Source: JANXXV01 sp038230275 (GTDB taxonomy: Bacteria > Acidobacteriota > Terriglobia > Bryobacterales > Bryobacteraceae). Taken from it: 8,359 nucleotides of DNA. The position numbers were made by a program, and so were the translations under genes. Shown piece by piece: positions 1-6,012 of the stretch. Numbering within the stretch: position 1 is the stretch's first letter; each line of letters begins with the position of its first letter. The stretch lies in the NCBI GenBank assembly GCA_038230275.1, contig JBBRNO010000207.1, positions 1-8,359 of the forward strand. The letters are read 5' to 3'. A model generated the notes under the pieces. It made no database searches, was not told the DNA's origin, and saw only the letters and a program-made list of their open reading frames with translations.

Positions 1-483
1 GCAGACGTGGGCCTGAAGCGGTATGGGGGTGAAGGCGTGGGTGGCCGAGATACTGATGATGGATGCGCCCGGTTTGCGGAGGAATTCGTAGCCGCCGCGG
101 CAGGTGTTGAAGGTACCCAGCAAATCGATATCGATCACGCTTTTGAAGGCGTTGGCCGACATGCCGAGGACGGGCGCGGGAAAGTTACCGGCGGCTCCGC
201 AAACCAGGAGATCGATCTGGCCCCATAACTCGCTGGTCTTCTGAAAGGCCCGTTGCAATGCGTCATACTCGCGTACATCCGCCGCGCAGCTATCGGCGGA
301 TCCGCCTGCCGCGCGAATTCCAGCGACTGCCGCGTCCAGTTTTTCCTGCCGTCTTCCGACCAGCATCACGTGAGCGCCGTGAGCGGCGTAACGCTCAGCA
401 ATGCGCAGGGTAATGCCGCTGCCACCGCCAGTTAGGAAGGCCACCTTGCCCGTCAGGAGGTTATCGCGGAACACGTTTGTCAT
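1..483 (-). CDS. SDR-family oxidoreductase, 2,4-dienoyl-CoA reductase-like (partial, C-terminus beyond window)
   Basis: The open frame runs from an ATG at 483-481 to the window edge, giving 161 residues without a stop. Residues 13-40 form a Rossmann nucleotide-binding start with the glycine motif TGGGSGI (18-24). An acidic DV pair follows at 69-70, and CGAAGN at 95-100 replaces the usual NNAG. The stretch AAGNF, then NAFKSVIDID (111-120) and GTFNT (123-127), resembles the DECR2/peroxisomal dienoyl-CoA reductase branch more than generic SDRs. Members of that branch reduce 2,4-dienoyl-CoA with NADPH during breakdown of unsaturated fatty acids and lack the classical YxxxK tyrosine. The visible end, LQAHVC, fits that branch, but the lysine lies outside the window. 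The start is 6 bases after the stop of the upstream glycosyltransferase gene, with no strong ribosome site, so translation may be coupled. SDR membership is near certain; substrate is inferred. Confidence 0.88.
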   Translation of the reverse strand, partial: MTNVFRDNLLTGKVAFLTGGGSGITLRIAERYAAHGAHVMLVGRRQEKLDAAVAGIRAAGGSADSCAADVREYDALQRAFQKTSELWGQIDLLVCGAAGNFPAPVLGMSANAFKSVIDIDLLGTFNTCRGGYEFLRKPGASIISISATHAFTPIPLQAHVC

Positions 484-489
484 AGAAAG

Positions 490-1683
490 TCAGCAGGCGG
501 CGCGAAGAGGCTGATTACGAAACAAAGCCAATTCGTAGGCGCCGTATACCTTCTCAAATACTGTATCCCATGCGATGGAACACGCATAGTCACGAGCGGC
601 AGAGCGCATGGATGCGAGCAAGCGTCCATTGGTCATCAATAGTTTGATGGCTTCGGTGAACTCTGCGTCATTTTGCGAAACGAAGCCAGTTACCCCTGCG
701 TTAACCAGGAATTTGGGGCCACCGCCGGCAGTGACGACGGGCGGCACCCCGGAGGCCAGCGCTTCCAGAATGACATTCCCAAAAGTATCGGTTTGGGAGG
801 GAAAGGCAAAAACATCCATGTCGGAGTAGGCTTGGGCCAGGGCTTCCCCTTTCAGCACGCCGGGAAATTCGGCGTGGGTCATGTTCTCAGCGAGCCAGTC
901 CTTCTCTGAACCGGAACCGATGATGACGATTCGAAATCCAGAATGCCCGGCTTCCAGCAAGCTACGTTCGACACCGGCTAGAAGACGCACGTTTTTTTCG
1001 GGACTGAGGCGGCCTACATAGCCAATGGTAAAGGGCCGGTAGCCGGGCGTGCGTTTGTCCGGATGGTAGAGTTCGGCGTCGACCCCGCGCTGCATCAGGA
1101 AGCAGGGCTTTTGGGTTCGTTGGTACAAAAGATCCACCAATTCCTGATTAGGGGCGAACAGGACTTTTGCGATCTTATAGAACTGTGCGGCGCCGGTGAG
1201 CGCGCCCCGTTCGGCGGCGGCGGAAATCCGGTGCAGCGATTTTTCCGGGACGAAGTGGTTGAACAGTTTTTCCAGACGCCGGGCGGCATATTCGTGGACA
1301 TTGGTGTGCCAGGAAGCCGCCAGCGGGATATTCAGTTGATGAGCGATGTAGGCGCCGAGCATGCCGAAATCACCGGGGCCGGTGACGTGAATGAGATTGG
1401 GTTTGAATGTGCAAATTTCCTGGGCAACGCGGGCGCGGTGCAGCCAGAGCAACGGGTCGAAAGCCAAATCGGATTCCAGCGCAAACGCGGCGCTGCTGCG
1501 CTCCAGCTCAATGGTGGTGACCGAGCCGGTGGTTTCCGTTTGTGGGTTGGGACCCGCATGAATACTGAGGAATGGATAGTTTCGCCGTGAAGCGAAAGCG
1601 TCGAATTGCCGGCTGGTGAGGGCTACTCCATTCACTTCATGGAAGGAATCGGTAAAGAAAGCAACCCTGGGAATAGAGGCCAT
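490..1683 (-). CDS. GT4-family glycosyltransferase (GT-B fold)
   Basis: A 397-residue protein, normal length for family-4 glycosyltransferases, which are retaining enzymes that move a sugar from a nucleotide-sugar to a lipid or glycan acceptor. The N-terminal acceptor domain (about 5-190) has FFTDSFHEVNGVA (9-21), HVTGPGDFG (99-107) and SWHTNVHEYA (124-133). The C-terminal donor domain (about 213-385) has GYVGRLSPEKN (221-231), with the phosphate-binding Arg225 and Lys230. Next comes the DTFGNVILEALASG block (299-312), where the second glutamate of the EX7E motif is Glu307 and the first position is aspartate or threonine, as in SqdX/PimB-like proteins. A GGPKFLV motif (321-327) follows. No signal peptide or membrane segment is seen, so it is probably cytoplasmic or peripheral at the membrane. 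The ATG at 1683 is the only sensible start, although the frame is open upstream into the preceding gene. Acceptor and sugar are unknown. The SDR gene follows after 6 bases. Confidence 0.93.
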   Translation of the reverse strand: MASIPRVAFFTDSFHEVNGVALTSRQFDAFASRRNYPFLSIHAGPNPQTETTGSVTTIELERSSAAFALESDLAFDPLLWLHRARVAQEICTFKPNLIHVTGPGDFGMLGAYIAHQLNIPLAASWHTNVHEYAARRLEKLFNHFVPEKSLHRISAAAERGALTGAAQFYKIAKVLFAPNQELVDLLYQRTQKPCFLMQRGVDAELYHPDKRTPGYRPFTIGYVGRLSPEKNVRLLAGVERSLLEAGHSGFRIVIIGSGSEKDWLAENMTHAEFPGVLKGEALAQAYSDMDVFAFPSQTDTFGNVILEALASGVPPVVTAGGGPKFLVNAGVTGFVSQNDAEFTEAIKLLMTNGRLLASMRSAARDYACSIAWDTVFEKVYGAYELALFRNQPLRAAC

Positions 1684-1723
1684 GTTGATTACGACGCTTT
1701 CGCCATTCAGATAGTTGCGGAGG

Positions 1724-2245
1724 TTATGAAATTTCTTTAATTTCCGACTGCGGAGCGAGCGGCTGTTTGGTGGCGCAGATGTGTTCGAAAATCTCGCGGA
1801 GCTTCTCAGTGGCTTGTTTGGAAAACATGCCGGAGAGGGCGGAAACGGAGGCCACGCCGTAGGGATTGAGGCTGGCGATAGCGTATTCGTCGTTGCCGCT
1901 GATGAGTCCTGCGCGGAGCACGAAGTAGACGACTAACGCGAGGGCGGCACCGATACTGGGACGGAGGAAGTACCACCAACCCCAGCTTTGCAGAAGGCTG
2001 CGGTTGCCGGCGTAGTGAACGAAGGAGGTGGCCAGGTGGATGTAGCTGCCGAGCGCTCCAGCGGCGGCGGCGATGATGAGGAAGCGGCCTTCCGGGGACC
2101 AGAGGGCGGCGCCTGCGGTGGTCAACGCCACCGGCCAGACCTTGATCAGGACGGCGATCAAGGATAAATTTAGCGCCACGATATAGACGGCGACGGCGGC
2201 CTTCAGGGGCGTCGCCATGGGTACAGATGGTGTATCTTCAATCAT
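1724..2245 (-). CDS. Three-helix membrane protein of unknown function
   Basis: A 173-residue protein I cannot assign to a characterised family. Three hydrophobic segments are visible at about 16-36, 54-77 and 91-112. A soluble C-terminal tail of about 60 residues contains LNPYGVASVSALSGMFS (126-142) followed by QATEKLREIFE (144-154), a probable amphipathic helix. I have an impression of similar tails (a small hydrophobic turn, then a K/E-rich helix before the end) in other unannotated bacterial membrane proteins, but no function is known to me. The start at 2245 is favoured because AAAGAGG (2251-2257 on the reverse strand) sits five bases upstream; the alternative Met10 has no such site. It is co-directional with the glycosyltransferase gene 40 bases downstream, so the two may share a transcript. 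No promoter is obvious upstream. Confidence 0.75.
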   Translation of the reverse strand: MIEDTPSVPMATPLKAAVAVYIVALNLSLIAVLIKVWPVALTTAGAALWSPEGRFLIIAAAAGALGSYIHLATSFVHYAGNRSLLQSWGWWYFLRPSIGAALALVVYFVLRAGLISGNDEYAIASLNPYGVASVSALSGMFSKQATEKLREIFEHICATKQPLAPQSEIKEIS

Positions 2246-2437
2246 GAAATCCTCTTTTCAGCAGGCGCTTTTCGAACCTGTCTTTTCGGTCTGAGGATAG
2301 GGCGGGGGCGTTCCGGGTTGCGTGACTTTTAGAAGTATGTTGTTGATTTGACGGCGAAGATAGTTGGCAGAAATGTTGGAACGGGAAAATGGGCCAGCGG
2401 GGACGCGGGTACCGTGCTAATGATTGTCGGTCACAAA

Positions 2438-2568
2438 TGCACACAGACAACTTCCCTCAAACATCAGAGTGTCATGGGGAGCGTTCGCAAACGGAGGTCC
2501 ACTGCGTTTTAAACAGCGTTGCCGATGGATGGGGCCAGGGCGACTATGGGGTTTCATCGGCGCCGGCG
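2438..2568 (+). repeat. Left direct repeat flanking the AbrB-Doc pair
   Basis: From 2454 to 2568 this matches 3494-3609 at 103 of 116 aligned columns by hand alignment, with a single one-base gap. The match extends leftward through TGCACACAGA (2438-2447), separated from the core by five extra bases here. Both copies have the same orientation, offset by about 1040 bases, so the intervening AbrB-Doc segment lies between direct repeats. Similarity fades beyond 2568. Confidence 0.93.
2464..2568 (-). pseudogene. Decayed 3'-end fragment of a molybdopterin-subunit gene
   Basis: Read on the reverse strand, this corresponds to the last ~35 codons of the intact xanthine-dehydrogenase-family gene at 3504-5540, including the same terminal LRTLPMTL and TGA stop. 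Two lesions make it dead. A run of five C bases in the intact gene is four here (2538-2541), which shifts the frame after AGADETP. In the restored frame, a TAC tyrosine codon has become TAA (2509-2511). Most other codon differences are synonymous (CCC/CCA, TCA/TCC, ATA/ATC, CGC/CGT, CTG/TTG, ACA/ACG), and the rest are Leu/Val, Val/Leu and Gly/Asp. That pattern suggests the copy, or the copy it came from, diverged while still coding. The position of the catalytic glutamate is retained as ADE rather than AGE. No remnant of the rest of the gene can be recognised to the right. Confidence 0.9.
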
Positions 2569-2702
2569 ATGTTCTGCGAATCGGGCGGCAACATCCTACC
2601 TGACGACAAACGCGAGCCACCCGCGACGCCTGCGCAGGCAGAGACCTCAGGCCTGTCTGGAAAATCCATTCGCGAAGATTCGCCTGCGTTTCAGTCATTG
2701 GC

Positions 2703-2723
2703 ATACTAATGATTATCAGTATG
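2703..2723. promoter_or_regulatory. Imperfect dyad upstream of the AbrB-Doc promoter, Fur-box-like
   Basis: ATACTAATGATTATCAGTAT (2703-2722) is an imperfect palindrome with 8 of 10 base pairs matched and a perfect TGATTATCA core (2710-2718). Shifted slightly (2705-2723), it agrees with the classical 19-base Fur consensus at 15 positions by hand count. It lies just upstream of the presumed -35 of the toxin-antitoxin operon, where an autoregulatory operator for the AbrB-type antitoxin would also be expected. A related 14-base sequence lies at 2417-2430. Which regulator binds, if any, is not known. Confidence 0.4.
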
Positions 2724-2726
2724 GCC

Positions 2727-2757
2727 TTGGGCAGGTTGCCGGAGTCAGCATTATAAT
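2727..2757 (+). promoter_or_regulatory. Putative promoter of the AbrB-Doc operon
   Basis: A perfect -10 hexamer TATAAT lies at 2752-2757, 27 bases before the antitoxin ATG. The best -35 candidate is TTGGGC at 2727-2732, with a long 19-base spacer, so the promoter is probably weak or activator/repressor-modulated. A purine-rich ribosome site GGAAG lies at 2770-2774. The assignment rests on pattern and position only. Confidence 0.5.
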
Positions 2758-2784
2758 GGTTATGCGTATGGAAGCAGCCAAGCT

Positions 2785-3012
2785 ATGATCACTTCGCTGA
2801 AACTGACCAAGATCGGCACCTCGACGGGAGCTGTCCTGCCAAAGGAAATGCTTGCCCGGATGAAGGTTGAGAAGGGTGACACGCTTTATGCCATCGAAAC
2901 CTCGGAGGGCTATCTCATCACGCCCTATGACCCGGCCATCGAAGACGAGTTGAAGGCGGGCCGCGAGTTCATGAAGGACTACCGCGACACCTTCAAAGCA
3001 CTTGCCAAGTGA
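2785..3012 (+). CDS. AbrB/MazE/SpoVT-type antitoxin of a Doc-family pair
   Basis: A 75-residue protein. Residues 3-48 carry a swapped-hairpin AbrB DNA-binding fold: SLKLTKIGTSTGAVLPKEML (4-23), then VEKGDTLYAIETSEGYLIT (28-46). This is the form used by MazE-like antitoxins. The charged C-terminal tail (about 50-75, rich in Glu, Lys and Arg) would be the segment that wraps the toxin. Its role is to neutralise the Doc-type toxin encoded next and, as is usual for such antitoxins, to repress the shared operon by binding upstream DNA. A GGAAG ribosome site lies 10 bases before the ATG, and a consensus TATAAT lies further upstream. The stop overlaps the toxin's GTG start (GTGA), indicating coupled translation. 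The family is clear; the partner assignment follows from adjacency and common pairing. Confidence 0.9.
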   Translation: MITSLKLTKIGTSTGAVLPKEMLARMKVEKGDTLYAIETSEGYLITPYDPAIEDELKAGREFMKDYRDTFKALAK

Positions 3013-3401
3013 GTTCCGAACCTCGCTGGATTAGTAAAAAAGCACTCGTGCTGCTGCATGAGGAGAGCCTTGCGGAGTTCGGGGGTGCGCGGGGACTTCG
3101 AGATGAAGGCCATCTGGAGTCAGCCCTTGCGCGCCCCCGCAATACCCATGCCCACAATGACGCCGCGACCCTTGCCGAACTGGCGGCTGCTTACTGCTAC
3201 GGGATTGCAAAGAACCACGCCTTCATTGACGGCAACAAAAGAGCGGCCTTCCTCTGCGCCGGTATGTTTCTGGCGATCAATGGCTACCGCCTGACAGCTT
3301 CCCAGGTTGACGCCATCGAAACCATGCTCGGCGTTGCTGCCGGTACGGTATCAGAGCCGGAACTGGCGATCTGGATCGCGCAAAACAGCAACGAGCGTTA
3401 A
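3009..3401 (+). CDS. doc: Doc-type (death-on-curing) Fic-fold toxin
   Basis: A 130-residue protein of normal Doc length. The Fic-fold active-site loop HAFIDGNKR is at residues 70-78, with the catalytic His70 and the G-N-K-R phosphate-binding part. The family's N-terminal signature GLRDEGHLESALARP is at 29-43. Doc toxins are kinases that phosphorylate elongation factor Tu and stop translation; the related Fic proteins transfer AMP. The short length, the loop and the lack of an inhibitory helix favour Doc. The start is GTG at 3009, overlapping the antitoxin stop by four bases; this keeps the toxin dependent on antitoxin translation. All key loop residues are present, so the toxin is probably active. 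Its stop lies about 100 bases from the convergent end of the molybdopterin-subunit gene. Confidence 0.93.
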   Translation: MSSEPRWISKKALVLLHEESLAEFGGARGLRDEGHLESALARPRNTHAHNDAATLAELAAAYCYGIAKNHAFIDGNKRAAFLCAGMFLAINGYRLTASQVDAIETMLGVAAGTVSEPELAIWIAQNSNER

Positions 3402-3482
3402 ACGCACTTCGCGCTAATCCTACTCTTGGCGACATTCAAAAACAGCTGAGCTGCGGTTTCGAGGAATCACTCCTACCGCGAC

Positions 3483-3609
3483 TGCACACAGATCCCTCAA
3501 GCATCAGAGTGTCATGGGGAGTGTTCGCAGGCGGACGTCCAGTGCGTTGTAAACAGCGTTGCCTATTGAGGGGGCCAGGGCGACTATGGGGGTTTCCCCG
3601 GCGCCGGCG
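3483..3609 (+). repeat. Right direct repeat (true 3' end of molybdopterin-subunit gene)
   Basis: This is the partner of the repeat at 2438-2568. Positions 3504-3609 are the functional end of the molybdopterin-subunit gene, and 3483-3503 are its downstream flank, which is also conserved in the left copy (TGCACACAGA at 3483-3492 and CCCTCAA at 3494-3500). Because the shared sequence crosses the stop codon into non-coding DNA, the two copies derive from a duplicated DNA segment, not from protein-level similarity between unrelated family members. Confidence 0.92.
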
Positions 3610-5540
3610 GAATCGATATCTTTGCGGTCCAGCAGAATTGTTTCCAGTTTAGGGATATCGTTGAAACGCGGGACGCGGTAGCGGGAGAGTTTTCCGTTGA
3701 GGATCTTGCCGTCTTCAAATTCGATAGATTCAAAGAGAGCCCCGCCAATTCCCTGCACCACCGCACCTTCCACTTGGTTTTTCAGATGTTCGGGATTCAC
3801 GATGGCGCCGCATTCGAAAGCGGTTACTACCCGCTCCAATTTGATGCGCTTGGCTGCGGGGTCTACCGAGACTTCGGCGCAGGAGGCGACGTAGCCGCCT
3901 TTTTCAAAACCGCAGGCAATGCCGAAACCGTGATTGGGTTTGGGTTTGGACTTGCCCCAGCCGAATTGTTTGGCTGCCGCTTCCAAGACGCCTTTCATGC
4001 GCGGGTCTTTCAGATTCCGGTAGCGGAATTCCAGCGGGTCGATTTCGGCGGCGCGGGCCAAGTCGTCCATGTGTGATTCGCGGGCGAAGTGGTTCGCAGT
4101 GGCGGCCAGTCCGCGATAGGAACCTTGGCGCAGAGGCGATTTCGCTTCGTGGAACTGAATCTGTTTGTGGGCGATTTCGTAAGGCGTTTCGATGCCCGAT
4201 CCGCCGGAGTTGTAATTATGAAATTCCCAATTAGTGATGAGGCCATCTTTGCCAACGGAGCTGCGAATGTCGATGACTCCGGCTGGCCGGAAGTAGGCCC
4301 AGGTGAATTCTTCTTCGCGCGTCCATACGAGTTTGACCGGTTTGCCGGCCGCTTTCGCTAAGCGGGCGGCTTCGATGGCGCATTCGCCGGTGTGCTTGCC
4401 CCCGTATCCAGAGCCGGTATCGGGCATGATCACACGTACCTGCGATTCTGGAATCTGGAAGGCTTCAGAGAGTTCAGTGCGCACTCCGAAGGGGCGCTGC
4501 GTTCCGGTCCAGACCGTGAGTTTGCCTTCGGTCCATTCGGCAACGGCCGCTCGCGGTTCCAACGGCACGTGTGCGATGTAGGCGATGTTATATGTGGCGT
4601 CCACATTGGCGGGCGCCGGTCGAAGGTAAGTGAACAGGTCTTTGCTGGCTGGCTGCGGATCGGCTTTCCATTCCGTGTGAATGGCCGCTAATGCACGGGG
4701 CAGGGTGTGCGCATCGGGGCCGACAACGCCGATGAAGTTCCCATCGCGAACCACTTGCACGCCGGGGAATTTTGCAACGTCCGTCGTGTCAATGGACAGC
4801 AGCTTTCCATCGAAGGCCGATGGGCGAACGATGCGGCCATGCAACATGCCGGGGCGCTTGATGTCAGAGGCGTAGCGGTGCTGGCCGGTGACCATGTCCC
4901 GTCCATTGACCTTGGCTACGGATAGCCCACGCGGTTTGCTTACCGGGCCTGAGCTTACCTCCTTGACGAGTTCCTTGCCTTTGGTGAGTTCGCCAAATGC
5001 GGCGGATTTGCCCGAGGCGGCATGGACACGGCCGTTGTCGATTTTCAATGCTGCCCGATCGGCTTGCCATTGTTCGGCGGCCAGGTCGAGAAGCCATTCG
5101 CGCGCGGCGGCCGCTACGCGGCGTAACTGCGGAGCCATGGCGGGCGTTGTGCGGCTGCCGAAAGTGCCCATGTCGAAGGGCGTCAGGTCCGTATCGCCCA
5201 TCACCATTTCGATCGACGCGACAGGGGTGTGGAGTTCTTCCGATACTGCTTGTGTGAGTGCGGTACGGCTGTTTTGCCCTACTTCCACTTTGCCGGTGAA
5301 GAACTTGATCTTGCCATCGTCGCCGATGTGCATCCAGGCCGCTGCTTGCTTGGGAAGCCCAGTGCCGCCGCGCCCGCGAGCGCCGGATTCCTGCGCGGCT
5401 GCGTCCTTAGGCAACAGGAGCAGAACTACGATGCCGCCGCCCAGGATTTTGAAGAAGTCACGGCGGTCCGGCGTGAAATGGTAGGCTGGGCCGCTGAAGA
5501 GTTCGTAGCGTTCGGGCTCAAGCTCCTTGGCATCAAACAT
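3504..5540 (-). CDS. Molybdopterin-binding subunit of xanthine-dehydrogenase-family hydroxylase (IorB-like), Tat signal
   Basis: A 678-residue catalytic subunit of a molybdenum hydroxylase, which inserts a water-derived oxygen into an aldehyde, purine or N-heterocycle. A twin-arginine motif RRDFFK (26-31) precedes a hydrophobic stretch (32-43), so the enzyme is probably exported, although the 25-residue lead before RR is long. The order is that of IorB-type proteins: a cofactor segment first (VEVGQNSRTALTQAVSEEL, 85-103), then the a/b-hammerhead (VTGQHRYASDIKRPGMLHG, 217-235), then GSGYGGKHTGE (376-386), QGSYRG (472-477) and the C-terminal NPEHLKNQVEGAVVQGIGGAL region (582-602). The catalytic glutamate is Glu649 in AGAGETP. 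It overlaps the iron-sulfur gene by eight bases and has GAGG before its ATG. No FAD subunit is present, as in isoquinoline/aldehyde oxidoreductases that pass electrons to a cytochrome. The substrate is unknown. Confidence 0.93.
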   Translation of the reverse strand: MFDAKELEPERYELFSGPAYHFTPDRRDFFKILGGGIVVLLLLPKDAAAQESGARGRGGTGLPKQAAAWMHIGDDGKIKFFTGKVEVGQNSRTALTQAVSEELHTPVASIEMVMGDTDLTPFDMGTFGSRTTPAMAPQLRRVAAAAREWLLDLAAEQWQADRAALKIDNGRVHAASGKSAAFGELTKGKELVKEVSSGPVSKPRGLSVAKVNGRDMVTGQHRYASDIKRPGMLHGRIVRPSAFDGKLLSIDTTDVAKFPGVQVVRDGNFIGVVGPDAHTLPRALAAIHTEWKADPQPASKDLFTYLRPAPANVDATYNIAYIAHVPLEPRAAVAEWTEGKLTVWTGTQRPFGVRTELSEAFQIPESQVRVIMPDTGSGYGGKHTGECAIEAARLAKAAGKPVKLVWTREEEFTWAYFRPAGVIDIRSSVGKDGLITNWEFHNYNSGGSGIETPYEIAHKQIQFHEAKSPLRQGSYRGLAATANHFARESHMDDLARAAEIDPLEFRYRNLKDPRMKGVLEAAAKQFGWGKSKPKPNHGFGIACGFEKGGYVASCAEVSVDPAAKRIKLERVVTAFECGAIVNPEHLKNQVEGAVVQGIGGALFESIEFEDGKILNGKLSRYRVPRFNDIPKLETILLDRKDIDSAGAGETPIVALAPSIGNAVYNALDVRLRTLPMTL

Positions 5541-6003
5541 GGCGGCCTCGCTTCATGGCTGCCGCGGCCAGGTGGACCGCGCTAATGATCTTTGGATAGG
5601 TGCCGCAGCGGCAAATATTACCCTGCATGGCTCGGGTGATTTCGGCGTTGGCGGGACTGGCGGACTTGGCCAGAAGCCCGGCGGCGCTCATGATCATTCC
5701 CGGCGTGCAGTAGCCGCACTGGAAGGCGTCAGCGTCAAGGAATGCCTGCTGCAGCGGGTGGAGTTCTCCGTTCTTCGCAAGCCCTTCAATCGTGGTGATT
5801 GCCTTGGCGGCGGCTACGCGAAGCGGCGTGATGCAGGACCGCACCGGCGCACCGGCGATTAACACCGTGCATGCTCCGCACTGGCCTTCCCCGCAACCGT
5901 ACTTACTGCCGGTCAGGTCGAGTTCATCGCGGAGGACTCCAAGCAGGTTGCGCTCGGGGTCCCCTTCTAACTTGTAGGTCCGGCCGTTTACTTGGAGGTC
6001 CAT
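5533..6003 (-). CDS. [2Fe-2S] subunit of the molybdenum hydroxylase (IorA/CoxS-like)
   Basis: A 156-residue electron-transfer subunit of normal family length. The plant-ferredoxin-type cluster is held by Cys37, Cys42, Cys45 and Cys57 (CGEGQCGAC then RSC). The second, helical-domain cluster is held by Cys96, Cys99, Cys131 and Cys133 (CGYCTPG and NICRCGTYP). All eight ligands are present. It carries electrons from the molybdenum site of the next gene's product to an external acceptor. It has no signal peptide and would cross the membrane folded with its Tat-bearing partner. The start at 6003 is 9 bases after the enolase-family stop; AGAGGG directly abuts the ATG, so a short linker or coupled re-initiation is likely. 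The eight-base overlap with the molybdopterin gene implies matched expression. Confidence 0.95.
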   Translation of the reverse strand: MDLQVNGRTYKLEGDPERNLLGVLRDELDLTGSKYGCGEGQCGACTVLIAGAPVRSCITPLRVAAAKAITTIEGLAKNGELHPLQQAFLDADAFQCGYCTPGMIMSAAGLLAKSASPANAEITRAMQGNICRCGTYPKIISAVHLAAAAMKRGRHV

Positions 6004-6012
6004 CCCTCTACT

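Larger units (their letters stand above)
2246..2784. other. Gene-free stretch with pseudogene fragment and regulatory DNA
   Basis: No intact gene is supported across these 539 bases. Positions 2246-2437 show nothing recognisable apart from the ribosome site of the leftward membrane-protein gene. Positions 2438-2568 hold a decayed copy of the 3' end and immediate downstream flank of the molybdopterin-subunit gene. Positions 2569-2700 show no recognisable protein in any frame; they include a perfect 12-base palindrome, GCCTGCGCAGGC, at 2628-2639. Positions 2703-2784 hold the dyad, promoter and ribosome site of the AbrB-Doc pair. Several open frames of 70-106 codons cross this stretch on both strands, but they run antisense or out of frame to the pseudogene and resemble nothing known. 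Confidence 0.7.

Noticed and set aside
1063..1590. Rightward open frame of 175 codons inside the glycosyltransferase gene
   Set aside because: It is the antisense shadow of a gene with clear GT4 motifs; long antisense frames are common in G+C-rich DNA.
2628..2639. Perfect palindrome GCCTGCGCAGGC as an attachment or resolution site
   Set aside because: It is short, G+C-rich and isolated, with no recombinase gene or second copy nearby.
2417..2704. Leftward open frame of 95 codons
   Set aside because: It reads the pseudogene fragment in the wrong frame; the product resembles nothing known.
2519..2788. Rightward open frame of 89 codons whose stop overlaps the antitoxin ATG (ATGA)
   Set aside because: It runs antisense through the pseudogene fragment, has a low-complexity arginine-rich product with no family resemblance, and crosses the putative promoter and ribosome site of the antitoxin. 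The overlap is probably chance.
3443..3453. CAGCTGAGCTG as a terminator between the convergent doc and molybdopterin genes
   Set aside because: The perfect arms leave only a one-base centre, so any hairpin would be very short, and no run of T or A follows in either direction.
4888..5484. Rightward open frame of 198 codons inside the molybdopterin-subunit gene
   Set aside because: It is antisense to an intact gene with conserved motifs and has no recognisable domain.
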